NCBI GenBank assembly: GCA_018242105.1
Contig: JAFECP010000007.1
Span: 1-64,000 of the forward strand
Length of the DNA: 64,000 nucleotides
Reading direction: 5' to 3'
DNA from: Pseudomonadota bacterium
Lineage (GTDB): Bacteria; Pseudomonadota; Alphaproteobacteria; Micropepsales; Micropepsaceae
This document shows positions 17,707 to 26,680 of this stretch, in pieces. Both the position numbers and the translations under genes were made by a program. Every line of letters starts with the position of its first letter. The first letter of the stretch is position 1. The notes beneath the pieces were generated by a model that searched no databases, was not told where the DNA came from, and saw nothing but the letters and a program-made list of their open reading frames with translations.

Positions 17707-18468
17707 GTGGCGCAAACCGGAAAACATGCGTTGGTCACAGGCGGGGGAAGCGGCATCGGCTTCGCCACTGCGCGGGCGCTGGCCGCCGCCGGTTGGCAGG
17801 TCACGATCGCTGGCCGCAACAAAGAGAAACTGGAGGGCGCCGCTAAAGCAATAAGCGGCGCGCATGTCGAAACCTGTGATGTAACGGATGCCGATTCCAT
17901 GCGTGCTGCCGTGCAAGCCGCCGTGAAAGCGCATGGTGCGGTGCAGTTGCTGGTCAATAATGCCGGCGGCGTCACCTCTGCGTCGTTCGAGAAAACGAGT
18001 CTGGAATCTTTCCGGCAGACTATCGACCTCAATCTGATGGGCACCGCAAACAGCATCCATGCCGCGCTGCCGCAGATGAAGCAAAGCGGCTGGGGCCGCA
18101 TCGTGAATATAGCCAGCACTGCGGGGCTGAAGGGCTATCGCTATGTCAGCGCCTATGTGGCGGCCAAGCACGCGGTGGTCGGGCTGACCAAGGCATTGGC
18201 GCTGGAGCTGGCGAAAACCGGAATCACCGTCAATGCCGTCTGCCCGGGCTACACGGATACCGATGTCATCGCTTCGGCGGTGAAGACGATCAGCCAATCA
18301 TCCGGCCGCACGGAGAGCCAAGCGCTGGCGACTTTCACCGCCGCCAATCCGCAGGGCCGTCTCGTGAAACCGGAGGAAGTTGCTGCCGCCATATTGTGGC
18401 TTGCCTCTGAGGGCGCCGCCGCTGTGAACGGCGTTGCGCTGCCCATCGCCGGCGGCGAAGTCAGTTAG
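17707..18468 (+). CDS. Short-chain dehydrogenase/reductase
   Basis: 253 aa from a GTG start with a good GGGAGG Shine-Dalgarno sequence. Classical SDR: cofactor motif TGGGSGIGFATA, NNAGG, catalytic Ser in VNIASTAG, and Y-x-x-x-K in SAYVAAKHAVVG. It probably acts as a 3-hydroxyacyl-CoA dehydrogenase in the beta-oxidation-like part of the aryl-CoA pathway, since it heads the operon with the CoA ligase and lies opposite the hydratase/monooxygenase operon. NAD versus NADP preference was not resolved. Confidence 0.92.
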   Translation: MAQTGKHALVTGGGSGIGFATARALAAAGWQVTIAGRNKEKLEGAAKAISGAHVETCDVTDADSMRAAVQAAVKAHGAVQLLVNNAGGVTSASFEKTSLESFRQTIDLNLMGTANSIHAALPQMKQSGWGRIVNIASTAGLKGYRYVSAYVAAKHAVVGLTKALALELAKTGITVNAVCPGYTDTDVIASAVKTISQSSGRTESQALATFTAANPQGRLVKPEEVAAAILWLASEGAAAVNGVALPIAGGEVS

Positions 18469-18477
18469 GAGTCTTAC

Positions 18478-20055
18478 ATGTCCGCGCCGAACTTTCCCGA
18501 CAATTTCAACATGGCGGATTATTTCGTGTTCTCGAATATCGATGCGGGGCGCGGCGATAAACCTGCCATCCTGTTCGAAGGCAAGACGATCTCCTATCGC
18601 AAGGTTGCGGACAATGTGACTCGCGTGGCGAAAAAGTTGGTGAGCGACGGATTGTTGCCCGAACAACGCGTGCTTCTGTGCATGCAGGATCGCCCGGAAT
18701 TCGCTTATGCCTGGTTCGGCGCGATCAAGGCCGGTGGCGTGGTCGGACAGATCAATCCGCTGCTGACCGCGGAAGATTACGCTTACTATCTGGACTATGT
18801 GCGGCCGCAGTTCGTATTCCTCGATGAGCAAAGCCTGCCCGAATTCGAGAAGGCACTGAAGACCACGCGCCATTGCGGGCGCAGCCTCGGCCAGGACAAT
18901 GCGATTGTCGCCGGGCACAATGCGGGCGGTCACAAGAACTTCGACACATGGCTGAAAGACGAGCCGAAGCCCGATGCCGAGCCATGGCCGACGCGCAAGG
19001 ACAATCCTGCCGTCTGGCTGTTCACCAGTGGCACCACCGGCCAGAGCAAGGGCGCGGTGCATACGCACGGTCACTTTCCATACAACACCGAAGTCTATGC
19101 CAAAGCCTTCATCGGCATGCGCGAGAACGATCTGACGATTTCTGTCTCGCGCCTGTTTTTCGGCTATGCCACCGGCACCAACCTCATGTTCCCTTTCGCG
19201 GTGGGCGCGACGACGGCCCTCTTCCGCGAACAACCGACGCCCGACCTGCTGTTCGAGTTGATCGAAAAGCACAAACCCACGGTTCTCACCAGCGTGCCGA
19301 CCTTCATCAACAAGATGTTGCAGACGCCGCAAGCACAGCGCCGCGACATTTCCAGCGTGCGCTTCATGTGGAGCGCGGGCGAAGCTTTGCCGCGCGAGCT
19401 GCATGAGCGCTGGGATCGCGCTTTCGGCGTTCCCATCATTGATGGCATCGGCAGCGCCGAAAGCTTCCACATATATATAAGCAACCGCCCCGGCGATGTG
19501 CGGCCGGGAAGTCTGGGCCGGCTGGTGCCCGGCTACGACACCAAGCTGGTGGACGACAACGGCAATCCCGTCGCGAAGGGCGATGTGGGAACGCTGTGGG
19601 TGCGCGGCGATTCCGCGGCGCTCTACTATCACTCGGCTTACGAGAAATCGAAGGAGCATCTTCGCGGCGGCTGGATCGTCAGCGGCGACAAGTTTCGCGA
19701 GGATGCGGACGGCTATTGGCACTATGAAGGCCGCGGCGACGATTTGCTGAAGAGCGGCGGCATCTATGTCAGCCCGCTGGAAGTGGAGAACTGCCTGATC
19801 CAGCACGAAGCCGTGCGCGAGTGTTGCGTCGTCGGCAAGAAGGATGAGCATGGGCTGGAAAAACCATTGGCGCTGATCGTGCTCAAAGCCGGGTTCGCCG
19901 CATCGCCCGCGCTGGAAACCGAGATCATCGCCTTCGCCAAGAGCAAGATCGCGCGCTACAAGGCGCCCCATTGGGTGAGTTTCGTCGCCGATCCGCTGCC
20001 ACGCAACGATCGCGACAAGGTGGATCGCAAGCGCCTTAAAGCGGCGCACGCATGA
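18478..20055 (+). CDS. Benzoate-CoA ligase family enzyme (probably 2-aminobenzoate-CoA ligase)
   Basis: 525 aa ANL-superfamily adenylate-forming enzyme. Visible motifs: phosphate loop FTSGTTGQSKGAVHTH, A5-like DGIGSAESFHIYIS, hinge YEGRGDDLLKSGG and the C-terminal catalytic Lys in PRNDRDKVDRK. The N-terminus NFPDNFNMADYFV and RLFFGYATGTNLMFPF are typical of benzoate-CoA ligases. It would convert an aromatic acid plus ATP and CoA to the aryl-CoA used by the fused monooxygenase/reductase. Context favours anthranilate or salicylate as the acid. It starts 9 bases after the SDR stop. Confidence 0.93.
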   Translation: MSAPNFPDNFNMADYFVFSNIDAGRGDKPAILFEGKTISYRKVADNVTRVAKKLVSDGLLPEQRVLLCMQDRPEFAYAWFGAIKAGGVVGQINPLLTAEDYAYYLDYVRPQFVFLDEQSLPEFEKALKTTRHCGRSLGQDNAIVAGHNAGGHKNFDTWLKDEPKPDAEPWPTRKDNPAVWLFTSGTTGQSKGAVHTHGHFPYNTEVYAKAFIGMRENDLTISVSRLFFGYATGTNLMFPFAVGATTALFREQPTPDLLFELIEKHKPTVLTSVPTFINKMLQTPQAQRRDISSVRFMWSAGEALPRELHERWDRAFGVPIIDGIGSAESFHIYISNRPGDVRPGSLGRLVPGYDTKLVDDNGNPVAKGDVGTLWVRGDSAALYYHSAYEKSKEHLRGGWIVSGDKFREDADGYWHYEGRGDDLLKSGGIYVSPLEVENCLIQHEAVRECCVVGKKDEHGLEKPLALIVLKAGFAASPALETEIIAFAKSKIARYKAPHWVSFVADPLPRNDRDKVDRKRLKAAHA

Positions 20056-20822
20056 AAGCCGCCTTCGCCGAGAATGCGTGGCCTGCAGTGCGCGATGCGC
20101 TCAAAACCAGCAGGAACGCCGTGGCCATTCTGCCCTGCGGTGCGACCGAGGCGCATGGCCCGCATCTGCCGCTGAACACCGACGTCATCATCAGCGAAAC
20201 GATGGCGGCACACGCGCTGCCGCTGCTCGAACGGCGTGGCTATGCGGCCACGATCCTTCCTGCGCTCGCTTATATGCCCGCCGAATATGCACAAGCTTTT
20301 CCTGGCACCGTGACGGTGAGCGCTGCTGCGGCAAAAGCATTGATGCTCGACATCGCCATGAGCCTGAAGGCGCAGGGCTTCGCCTGCCTCGCGCTCGCCA
20401 ACAGCCATTTCGATCCCGCCAATGTCGCGATGCTGCGCGAAACGGCAGAGGACATTCGCAAACGCGGCCTGCCCGTCGCCTTTCCCGATTTCACGCGGCG
20501 CAAGCTAGCGCAGACGCTGACGGAAGAATTCCAGTCCGGCGCGTGTCATGCAGGCCAATATGAAACCAGCCTCATCATGGCGGCGCGACCCGATCTCGTG
20601 GACGAAACAGGACGGCTGCACCTGAAGGACAATCCCGCCAGCTTGACGGACGCCTTTGCGAAAGGCGCACGGACTTTCGCGCAAGCCGGCGGGCCAGACG
20701 CGTATTTCGGTTATCCGCGCAATGCCTGCACGGCGGAAGGCAAGGAAAGTTTCAGGGTGATGGCTTCCGCGCTCATTGACGCAATCGATATTGCGACGTC
20801 ACCTGACGGCCAACGGAATTAA
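20052..20822 (+). CDS. Creatininase-family amidohydrolase
   Basis: 256 aa. The family motif is ILPCGATEAHGPHLPLNTD (metal-binding Glu, His and Asp), followed by the usual SHFDPAN and GACHAGQYETSLIM segments that supply the remaining metal ligands. Members are binuclear-metal amidohydrolases or cleave C-N bonds in ring systems. It overlaps the CoA ligase stop (ATGA), so it is part of the aryl-CoA operon. It may remove an amide or ring nitrogen from a pathway intermediate. Other family members process the mycofactocin peptide, but no mycofactocin genes are nearby. Confidence 0.9.
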   Translation: MKAAFAENAWPAVRDALKTSRNAVAILPCGATEAHGPHLPLNTDVIISETMAAHALPLLERRGYAATILPALAYMPAEYAQAFPGTVTVSAAAAKALMLDIAMSLKAQGFACLALANSHFDPANVAMLRETAEDIRKRGLPVAFPDFTRRKLAQTLTEEFQSGACHAGQYETSLIMAARPDLVDETGRLHLKDNPASLTDAFAKGARTFAQAGGPDAYFGYPRNACTAEGKESFRVMASALIDAIDIATSPDGQRN

Positions 20823-20842
20823 GGCGCATAAAACGGCGCCTT
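20821..20842 (+). terminator. Weak hairpin after the creatininase-family gene
   Basis: A perfect 7-bp stem (AAGGCGC/GCGCCTT) with an 8-base loop, beginning within the TAA stop codon. No T-run follows, so intrinsic termination is doubtful, but position at the operon end fits a transcript-end structure. Confidence 0.35.
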
Positions 20843-21156
20843 CATGTGCAATCTTGGAAAGCGCTCAGAGAACGAGAATTGAGAAACCTTGTTTCTGAGA
20901 TCGGGGTGCATTTGACATAGAGCCTTGCGAAGCAGCCCAGCTCAAATCAGGCGAGCCTTGGCCGGAATCCATTTGTCCAGATTACCTTCGCAATGAGGCT
21001 GCTCAGTTTTCGCCACATCCGGATATGGCTGCAATATTGAAAGGCCCCAATATTCAAAATCGCCTATGACAATCAAAGAGCTGCATATTATCACAGCGCT
21101 TGGCTGGTGTGTAAATCGGCGGACATCGTGTCCGGATTGGACTAATCGAAACAACA
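20843..21156. promoter_or_regulatory. Intergenic region upstream of ACP and serine palmitoyltransferase
   Basis: About 310 bp with no gene. It should hold the promoter of the sphingolipid genes. A 7+7 inverted repeat AATATTG-N8-CAATATT lies at 21033-21054 and could be an operator. A TTGACA at about 20916 has no clear -10 at 16-18 bp. GC content is visibly lower than in the neighbouring genes. Confidence 0.35.
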
Positions 21157-21408
21157 ATGAACGAGTCTGCGGATTATATCCAAACTGTCGTGACTGCCGC
21201 GCTTCGCGGGCTGCTGCCCGTGCCAGCCGAGCTTTCCGACAGCACCAACATCGTGCGCGATCTTGGCCTGGATTCGGTGACCGTGATGGATTTCGTGATG
21301 GAAACCGAAGAGCGCTTGGATGTTTCCGTCCCGCTCGATCGGATTTCGGCAGTCGAAACTATCGGCGATCTTGTCGCCACGTTATATGACTTAGAGTGCG
21401 AAAGCTGA
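21157..21408 (+). CDS. Acyl carrier protein dedicated to serine palmitoyltransferase
   Basis: 83 aa, a single phosphopantetheine-binding domain. The attachment site is in DLGLDSVTVMDF (Ser at about residue 40), followed by the acidic helix II. It is 3 bases upstream of the serine palmitoyltransferase gene. In sphingomonads and Caulobacter a specialised ACP encoded next to this enzyme supplies the acyl chain as acyl-ACP, and I infer the same role here. Confidence 0.92.
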   Translation: MNESADYIQTVVTAALRGLLPVPAELSDSTNIVRDLGLDSVTVMDFVMETEERLDVSVPLDRISAVETIGDLVATLYDLECES

Positions 21409-21411
21409 GCA

Positions 21412-22674
21412 ATGTCTCTGTTCGACAAGTTCAAGCCGCTGAGTGCGCAATATACCCGGTTAGAAGCATCCGGCGCCAACCCATTCGCTATCGCGTTCGA
21501 TCGGGTTCTATCGCCCACGGAAGCGATGATCGGAGACAGCCGTATCCTCCTGCTCGGCACCAACAACTATCTTGGCCTTACCTACGACACGAATATCATC
21601 GCAAAGACAATCGAAACGACGCAGGCGTTCGGAACCGGCACTACAGGATCGCGCATTGCCAACGGTAGCTACGACGGGCACAAGAAACTCGAACGCGCGC
21701 TAAAAGATTTCTACGGCCGCAAATACGCGATGGTTTTCTCGACCGGGTACCAGGCCAATCTCGGAATTATCTCGACACTCGCGGGGAAGAACGATCACCT
21801 GCTCCTCGATGCGGACTCTCACGCAAGCATTTACGACGGCTCGCGGCTTGGCCATGCGCAGGTCACCCGGTTCCGCCACAACGATCCCAACGATCTGCAC
21901 AAGCGGCTACGTCGCCTGGCTGACGTTCCAGGCGATAAGATCGTTGTTGTCGAAGGCATCTATTCGATGCTTGGAGACACGGCTCCGTTACGCGAGTTTG
22001 CGCAGGTGAAGCGCGAATGGGGCGCCTATCTCATTGTCGATGAGGCTCACTCGCTGGGCGTTCTCGGTGAAACCGGACGCGGCCTCGCCGAAATGCAGAA
22101 TGTCGAGTCCGAAGTGGATTTTGTCGTCGGCACCTTCTCAAAGAGTCTGGGAAGCGTGGGGGGATTTTGCGTTAGCAACCTCGATGATTTCGACATCCTG
22201 CGCGTCGCATGCCGGCCCTATATGTTTACCGCGTCGCTGCCACCCGGCGTGATCGCGGCAACGATGGAGGCGCTACACCAGTTGCGCATGCGGCCCGAAC
22301 TACGTCTCCGCCTGATTGAAAATGCGAGGCGGCTTTATGCCGGCCTGACTGGGCTGGGGTTCTGTCTTGGTCCGGAGCCGAGTCCGGTCGTATCCGCCAT
22401 CATGCCCGACCCCGAAACAGCTTTTGCCCTCTGGTCCGATCTTTTGAAAGCCGGCCTCTACACAAATGTGAGTCTGCCGCCGGCGACACCCAATGGATTG
22501 GCGCTGCTGCGGTCAAGTGTCAGCGCCGCGCACACGCCGCAGCAGATCGATCACGCTATCGCCCTGTTCGAACGGACAGGCCGCGCGCTGGGTCTGGTTG
22601 CCGCATTCACGGCTGCGCACACTTCACACCCTATAGCCGCGTCGCCGTCTCTAAGTGGCGCATCCTTGATGTAA
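21412..22674 (+). CDS. spt: Serine palmitoyltransferase (alpha-oxoamine synthase family)
   Basis: 420 aa, the same length as the Sphingomonas paucimobilis enzyme, which it resembles closely throughout. PLP-binding Lys is K244 in VVGTFSKSLGS; His137 (DADSHAS) stacks on the cofactor; D210 and H213 (VDEAHS) are in place, as are the signature stretches GTGTTGSR, RPYMFTASLPP and PPATPNGLALLRSS. It condenses L-serine with an acyl thioester to give 3-ketosphinganine, the committed step of sphingolipid synthesis. Other alpha-oxoamine synthases (KBL, BioF, HemA) lack several of these signatures. Ceramide synthase and 3-ketosphinganine or ceramide reductase are not in the window and must be elsewhere. 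Confidence 0.93.
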   Translation: MSLFDKFKPLSAQYTRLEASGANPFAIAFDRVLSPTEAMIGDSRILLLGTNNYLGLTYDTNIIAKTIETTQAFGTGTTGSRIANGSYDGHKKLERALKDFYGRKYAMVFSTGYQANLGIISTLAGKNDHLLLDADSHASIYDGSRLGHAQVTRFRHNDPNDLHKRLRRLADVPGDKIVVVEGIYSMLGDTAPLREFAQVKREWGAYLIVDEAHSLGVLGETGRGLAEMQNVESEVDFVVGTFSKSLGSVGGFCVSNLDDFDILRVACRPYMFTASLPPGVIAATMEALHQLRMRPELRLRLIENARRLYAGLTGLGFCLGPEPSPVVSAIMPDPETAFALWSDLLKAGLYTNVSLPPATPNGLALLRSSVSAAHTPQQIDHAIALFERTGRALGLVAAFTAAHTSHPIAASPSLSGASLM

Positions 22675-22845
22675 CATTGGCGCCATAGCCGCCACCAGTG
22701 AACCGTGGCAGCAAGACCTTTTCCACGGCACGATAGAATTGACCATTATCGGGGCCAACCGCCATCTTTTGCTTCGGCTGGTCCGCAGGCCGCCGTCGAA
22801 AGCCTCCAATCTATTGATTGCACTTTCATGGCCGAATAGCTTGGC

Positions 22846-24135
22846 ATGTCTATGCGCCCCGTGAGTGCCCATCCTTTGAAAATTCTCTTTGCCTTCGAAA
22901 ATCCCCTGCCAAGCACCGAGGCAGACGCCGAAGTCTTCGTGACGACCGCGCGGTACCTCGCATCTGCGTTCAAGCAGACATGGTTTCACGTTCCCGCTTC
23001 GCGGCATGCGGATTACAACGCTATTGCCGTATTGACCGGCATGCCCGTGGTTCGTGCTATCGCGCCGGTACGGTCGGCGGCGCTGAGACATCTTCTTTGC
23101 GGACTGACGCTGGTATTCCGCAAGCAATTCCGCAACGCGGATCTCATCTACACCAGAAATCTCTGGATCGCCTGGATCGCGGTGAAATTCGGGCGGCGCG
23201 TCGTTTTCGATCATTACCGTCCCTGGCCCGATCAGATTCCGCCCTTGCAGCTCTGGATCTACCGGCTGATGTGCAATCGGCGATTTCTGATCAATATCTG
23301 CCATTCGGAATACACCCGGCAAAAATATCTGGCGCTCGGAATTCCACCGGACAAGCTTGTCTGTGTCCATAACGGCTTCGAGCCGAGGCGTTTCAGATCT
23401 CCACTTTCGTTGGAGAATGCAAAGCAGGCGATCGGTGTTTCACCTGCGACAAAAACCGTTGTCTATACGGGGCGCATAAATCGCAAGAAGGGATTGAGCC
23501 TTATACTGGAGGCCGCAAAGCGGCTGCCGGATATTCTCTTCATATTGGTAGGCTCCTATGGCGATGGGCCCATCGAGACGGTGGCCAAGGATATTCCCAA
23601 TATCCGTATCGTCCCGTGGCAACCGGAGGAGGCAGTCTCCCGGTATGTGTTCGCCGCAGATATTTTGCTCATCCCACCATCGTCACAGCCTTTGGCAGAG
23701 TTCGGATCGACGGTCTTGCCGCTAAAGCTCTTTTCCTACATGGCTTCGGGGCGGCCCATTCTTGCGGGCGACACGCCGGATTTGCGTGAAATTCTGAAGC
23801 ACGAGGAAAACGCTTTTCTTTGCAGCGCTGACAGTCTGGAGTCTCTGACTGCTGGAATTAGGACGCTGATCGACGATGCCGGCTTGGCGGAACGCCTCGC
23901 CAGACAGGCACTTGCCCAAAGCCGCGACTTTACATGGGAGGCACGCGCCCGGACGATTGCAGCCATTATTGAAAACCGCCTTTGCTCCGTCCCGGAGCGA
24001 AGCGGCACATGGAGCCGCGCGCAATCCCGCAACTGGTTACGTCAATCGCGGCGCTGGCTGATATATCTGATCTGGCGGCGATCATGGATTCTCCCGCCAA
24101 CCTCGCCGTCCACCGCAGGTGCGCCGCAGGCGTGA
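22846..24135 (+). CDS. GT4-family glycosyltransferase
   Basis: 429 aa, GT-B fold. The C-terminal donor domain shows VVYTGRINRKKGLSLI, the PWQPEEAVSRYVFAADILLIPPS segment and the EFGSTVLPLKLFSYMASGRPIL stretch with the donor-contacting Glu region. The N-terminal acceptor domain begins at LKILFAFENPLP. A basic Trp/Arg-rich tail (residues ~395-418) could hold it on the membrane surface. It follows spt by 171 bp and is followed 4 bases later by a flippase, so it probably adds a sugar to a lipid acceptor. Neither sugar nor acceptor can be read from sequence. Confidence 0.88.
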   Translation: MSMRPVSAHPLKILFAFENPLPSTEADAEVFVTTARYLASAFKQTWFHVPASRHADYNAIAVLTGMPVVRAIAPVRSAALRHLLCGLTLVFRKQFRNADLIYTRNLWIAWIAVKFGRRVVFDHYRPWPDQIPPLQLWIYRLMCNRRFLINICHSEYTRQKYLALGIPPDKLVCVHNGFEPRRFRSPLSLENAKQAIGVSPATKTVVYTGRINRKKGLSLILEAAKRLPDILFILVGSYGDGPIETVAKDIPNIRIVPWQPEEAVSRYVFAADILLIPPSSQPLAEFGSTVLPLKLFSYMASGRPILAGDTPDLREILKHEENAFLCSADSLESLTAGIRTLIDDAGLAERLARQALAQSRDFTWEARARTIAAIIENRLCSVPERSGTWSRAQSRNWLRQSRRWLIYLIWRRSWILPPTSPSTAGAPQA

Positions 24136-24139
24136 CGAT

Positions 24140-25582
24140 ATGGACAGCCATCGCCAGCACCTGAGTCGCGGCTTCAACTGGCTTGGTGGCGCAACCATCA
24201 TCGCCAAGATCATCGACTTCTCGACAATCCTTGTCGTGCTGCTGTTTCTCACCAAAGAGCAGGTCGGCATTGCATCTCTGGTCGTCTCGATCGGTATGAT
24301 CATCGAAGCGTTCGATGGTTTGGGCACCGCCGACGCGCTGGTCCAGGCGCCATCTGTCTCCCGGCTTCAACTCGATACACTGTTCTGGTTTATCGTCGGT
24401 GCCGCTTTGGTGGTCGCCGCACTTACGCTGCTTGCTGCGCCATGGATTGCAGTGATCTATGGCGCTGCAGGAATGGCGACATATTTCCTCGCCATCGCTG
24501 CAAAGCAGCCCCTTGTCGCTGCCGCGGTGATTCCGCTGGCGGTCATGAACCGAAACCTGCAGTTCGAGCGCATCGCCATCGTCAATGTTTGCGCGACCTT
24601 CGGCGCCGCAATGACGCGGTTTGGCTTGGCAATCGCTGGCGCGGGCGCGTGGGCGCTGGTTGCGGGCTACACGGCGAGCGGCCTTTTCCTGTTGCTCGGC
24701 GCCTCGCTCGCCAGCCCATTCAAACCGAGGCTGCGATTTCACATGCCCGCGATCGCACCACTGCTGCATTTCGGAATCCGCGCTGGCACCTCCAATATCG
24801 TCGAACAGGTTTTCAAGAATGTCGATTATCTGCTGATCGGCTGGTTTTATGGGCCGGCGCCGCTGGCAATCTATCTTGTAGCCTTCGAGGTTGCGATGGA
24901 GCCCGCCATGGCGATCGGCACACTTGTCAATCGAACGGCGCTGCCCGTGTTTGCGAAGATCGCGGCGATGAAAGATCAGCTTTCTCAGGCCCTCATCTGG
25001 TCGGTAGGCCGGATTGCAACGCTCGTGGCGCCGCTGATGATGGGGCTAATTCTTGTCGCGAACCCGCTTATGGCGCTGCTTCACGATGGTCAGGGGCATA
25101 GTTATGCGGCTGCGGCACTGCCTCTCAAGCTGCTTGCTGGCGCGGCGCTGCTGCGCGTTATTTCACAGATTCTCTATCCGCTGATGATGGCCACCGGGCG
25201 CCCAGGATCGGCAGCCCGGCTATCGGCTGCAACGTTGATTCTGCTCACTATGGGCATTGCAGCAGCCGGGCTCAGTTTTCCGGCAAAAAACGGCATTATT
25301 GCCGTGTCTGTAGTCTGGTTCAGCGTCTATCCCGTCCTCATCATCTGGGGTATCCGCCATTTGCGAGCGCACTGGAACATTCGGGCCGCGGATTTCCTGC
25401 AAGTGTTCGGTGTGCCCGCTGCCGGCATCTGCGCATTGGCCGGAATGGTCGAAATCGGCCGGCTCTTTATCCCAAGCGGCGATTTGAAGATTCAAACCGG
25501 CCTTGTTCTGGCGGCTGCGGCGTTGACTTATGCCGGGCTGTTTCTGCGCACCCGCTATCGCCGGCCTATGCCGGCGATGTGA
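24140..25582 (+). CDS. MOP-superfamily lipid/oligosaccharide flippase (Wzx/WzxC-like)
   Basis: 480 aa from the ATG at 24140, 4 bases after the glycosyltransferase stop; an earlier GTG at 24119 would overlap it. About 12-14 membrane segments and the Wzx/MATE-like opening GFNWLGGATIIAKIIDFSTIL, with NVDYLLIGWFYGPAPLAIYLVAFEV in the middle, place it with polysaccharide-biosynthesis flippases. These move lipid-linked sugars from the inner to the outer leaflet of the inner membrane. Here the cargo may be a glycosylated sphingolipid. Its 3' end overlaps the convergent radical SAM gene by 17 bp. Confidence 0.88.
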   Translation: MDSHRQHLSRGFNWLGGATIIAKIIDFSTILVVLLFLTKEQVGIASLVVSIGMIIEAFDGLGTADALVQAPSVSRLQLDTLFWFIVGAALVVAALTLLAAPWIAVIYGAAGMATYFLAIAAKQPLVAAAVIPLAVMNRNLQFERIAIVNVCATFGAAMTRFGLAIAGAGAWALVAGYTASGLFLLLGASLASPFKPRLRFHMPAIAPLLHFGIRAGTSNIVEQVFKNVDYLLIGWFYGPAPLAIYLVAFEVAMEPAMAIGTLVNRTALPVFAKIAAMKDQLSQALIWSVGRIATLVAPLMMGLILVANPLMALLHDGQGHSYAAAALPLKLLAGAALLRVISQILYPLMMATGRPGSAARLSAATLILLTMGIAAAGLSFPAKNGIIAVSVVWFSVYPVLIIWGIRHLRAHWNIRAADFLQVFGVPAAGICALAGMVEIGRLFIPSGDLKIQTGLVLAAAALTYAGLFLRTRYRRPMPAM

Positions 25583-26597
25583 CCCCTTCCGGTGCGACAC
25601 CCGCAGTGGCAACCGGATCGGGAATCGTCTGCGCTCCGCGGTAACGATCGAACATGCTCATTTGGTGAACGCAGCTCAAGGTGCAGGATGGGCTGCACGT
25701 TTTCTCCGTGTTGAATTCGCGGCGAATATCGTCGCGAGTATATTCGAGCAGTGGAATTCCCGGATAGCCACGCTGCTGCGAGCACCAATGCACCTTGCCG
25801 TCCTCGCAGATATACAAATAGCGCGCGCCCGCCCTGCACTTCCAGTCATTGGTCAGGCCGTGCATCAGGTTTTTCTGGAACAGCCAGTAATTCAGGCTAT
25901 GCACCATGGACGGCGAAATCTTCGTGACCTGGGTGTAGGCGTTCATCTGCGCTGGGCTGAGGGGTTTCAACGTTCCAGTGCCGTCGTGCAAAACGCCGAC
26001 AGAATGTTGCAGACCGTATTTTGCCGCCGTCTCTGCAACCGTCACGACATCCTGCGTGCGCTCGCCGCTCACACCGAGGACGGAGTTCACATTGACTTTG
26101 AATTTGGCGTGTTGCGAAAGCAATCCGAGTTTTCGTTCCACAGATGAGAGGCTCTTCATCGATACGGCGTCGGGCTTGAGATTATCGATGCTGATTTGCA
26201 TGCCTTGTAGATCGGCCGCGTTGAGCCGGTCGATCCAGGCTCGGGTCAAGCGGAACCCGTTGGTGATCATCGTTACGATCATGCCGTGATTGCGTGCTGC
26301 GCGAACCAGCTTATCGAGGTCCGGGTGTAGCAGCGGTTCGCCGCCGGTGAAGGTGACGGAGGCGGTCTTTAGCGCAGCAAGATGATCGATGCGCGCGAGC
26401 AGAGCATCCCGTGGAACGGGCGGAGAAAAATCATCGTACTCGTTGCAGTATCCGCAACTCAGGTTGCAGCGCCGGGTGACGACGATTTGGGCCAGCAGCG
26501 GGTTGTACCGCGAACCGACCGCACGGGCGAGAAACCGCGCACCGGAACTCAGTCCTCCGAGCCGGCGAGAGATAGGTGTGATATTGGCGGCTGTCAT
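25566..26597 (-). CDS. Radical SAM enzyme with SPASM-like C-terminal cysteines
   Basis: 343 aa from the ATG at 26597 (an in-frame start at 26666 is possible but less likely). The radical SAM cluster is C44-x3-C48-x2-C51 in TRRCNLSCGYCNEY, followed by TFTGGEPLLHPDL. Six further cysteines at 254, 264, 272, 301, 305 and 309 form a SPASM-like pattern for an auxiliary Fe-S cluster. It modifies an unknown substrate by radical chemistry. Placement with PIG-L and a glycosyltransferase on one strand suggests modification of the same glycolipid. It is not HpnH, whose N-terminal signature is absent. Confidence 0.88.
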   Translation of the reverse strand: MTAANITPISRRLGGLSSGARFLARAVGSRYNPLLAQIVVTRRCNLSCGYCNEYDDFSPPVPRDALLARIDHLAALKTASVTFTGGEPLLHPDLDKLVRAARNHGMIVTMITNGFRLTRAWIDRLNAADLQGMQISIDNLKPDAVSMKSLSSVERKLGLLSQHAKFKVNVNSVLGVSGERTQDVVTVAETAAKYGLQHSVGVLHDGTGTLKPLSPAQMNAYTQVTKISPSMVHSLNYWLFQKNLMHGLTNDWKCRAGARYLYICEDGKVHWCSQQRGYPGIPLLEYTRDDIRREFNTEKTCSPSCTLSCVHQMSMFDRYRGAQTIPDPVATAGVAPEGVTSPA

Positions 26598-26680
26598 TCG
26601 GTCACTCTGAAGAAGCTTACGCGGTCCCGCAAAAGCAGGCCAGTTGATAGCATTCCGGCACATCAAACATAGTTACGGAA

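Noticed and set aside
18298-20049. 583-codon open frame antisense to the CoA ligase
   Set aside because: It is a shadow of high-GC third-position bias: the sense frame has complete ANL motifs and the antisense product matches nothing.
25566-26597. HpnH-type hopanoid radical SAM enzyme
   Set aside because: The HpnH N-terminal and CxxxCxxC context differs, and no hopanoid genes (squalene-hopene cyclase, hpnG) are nearby.
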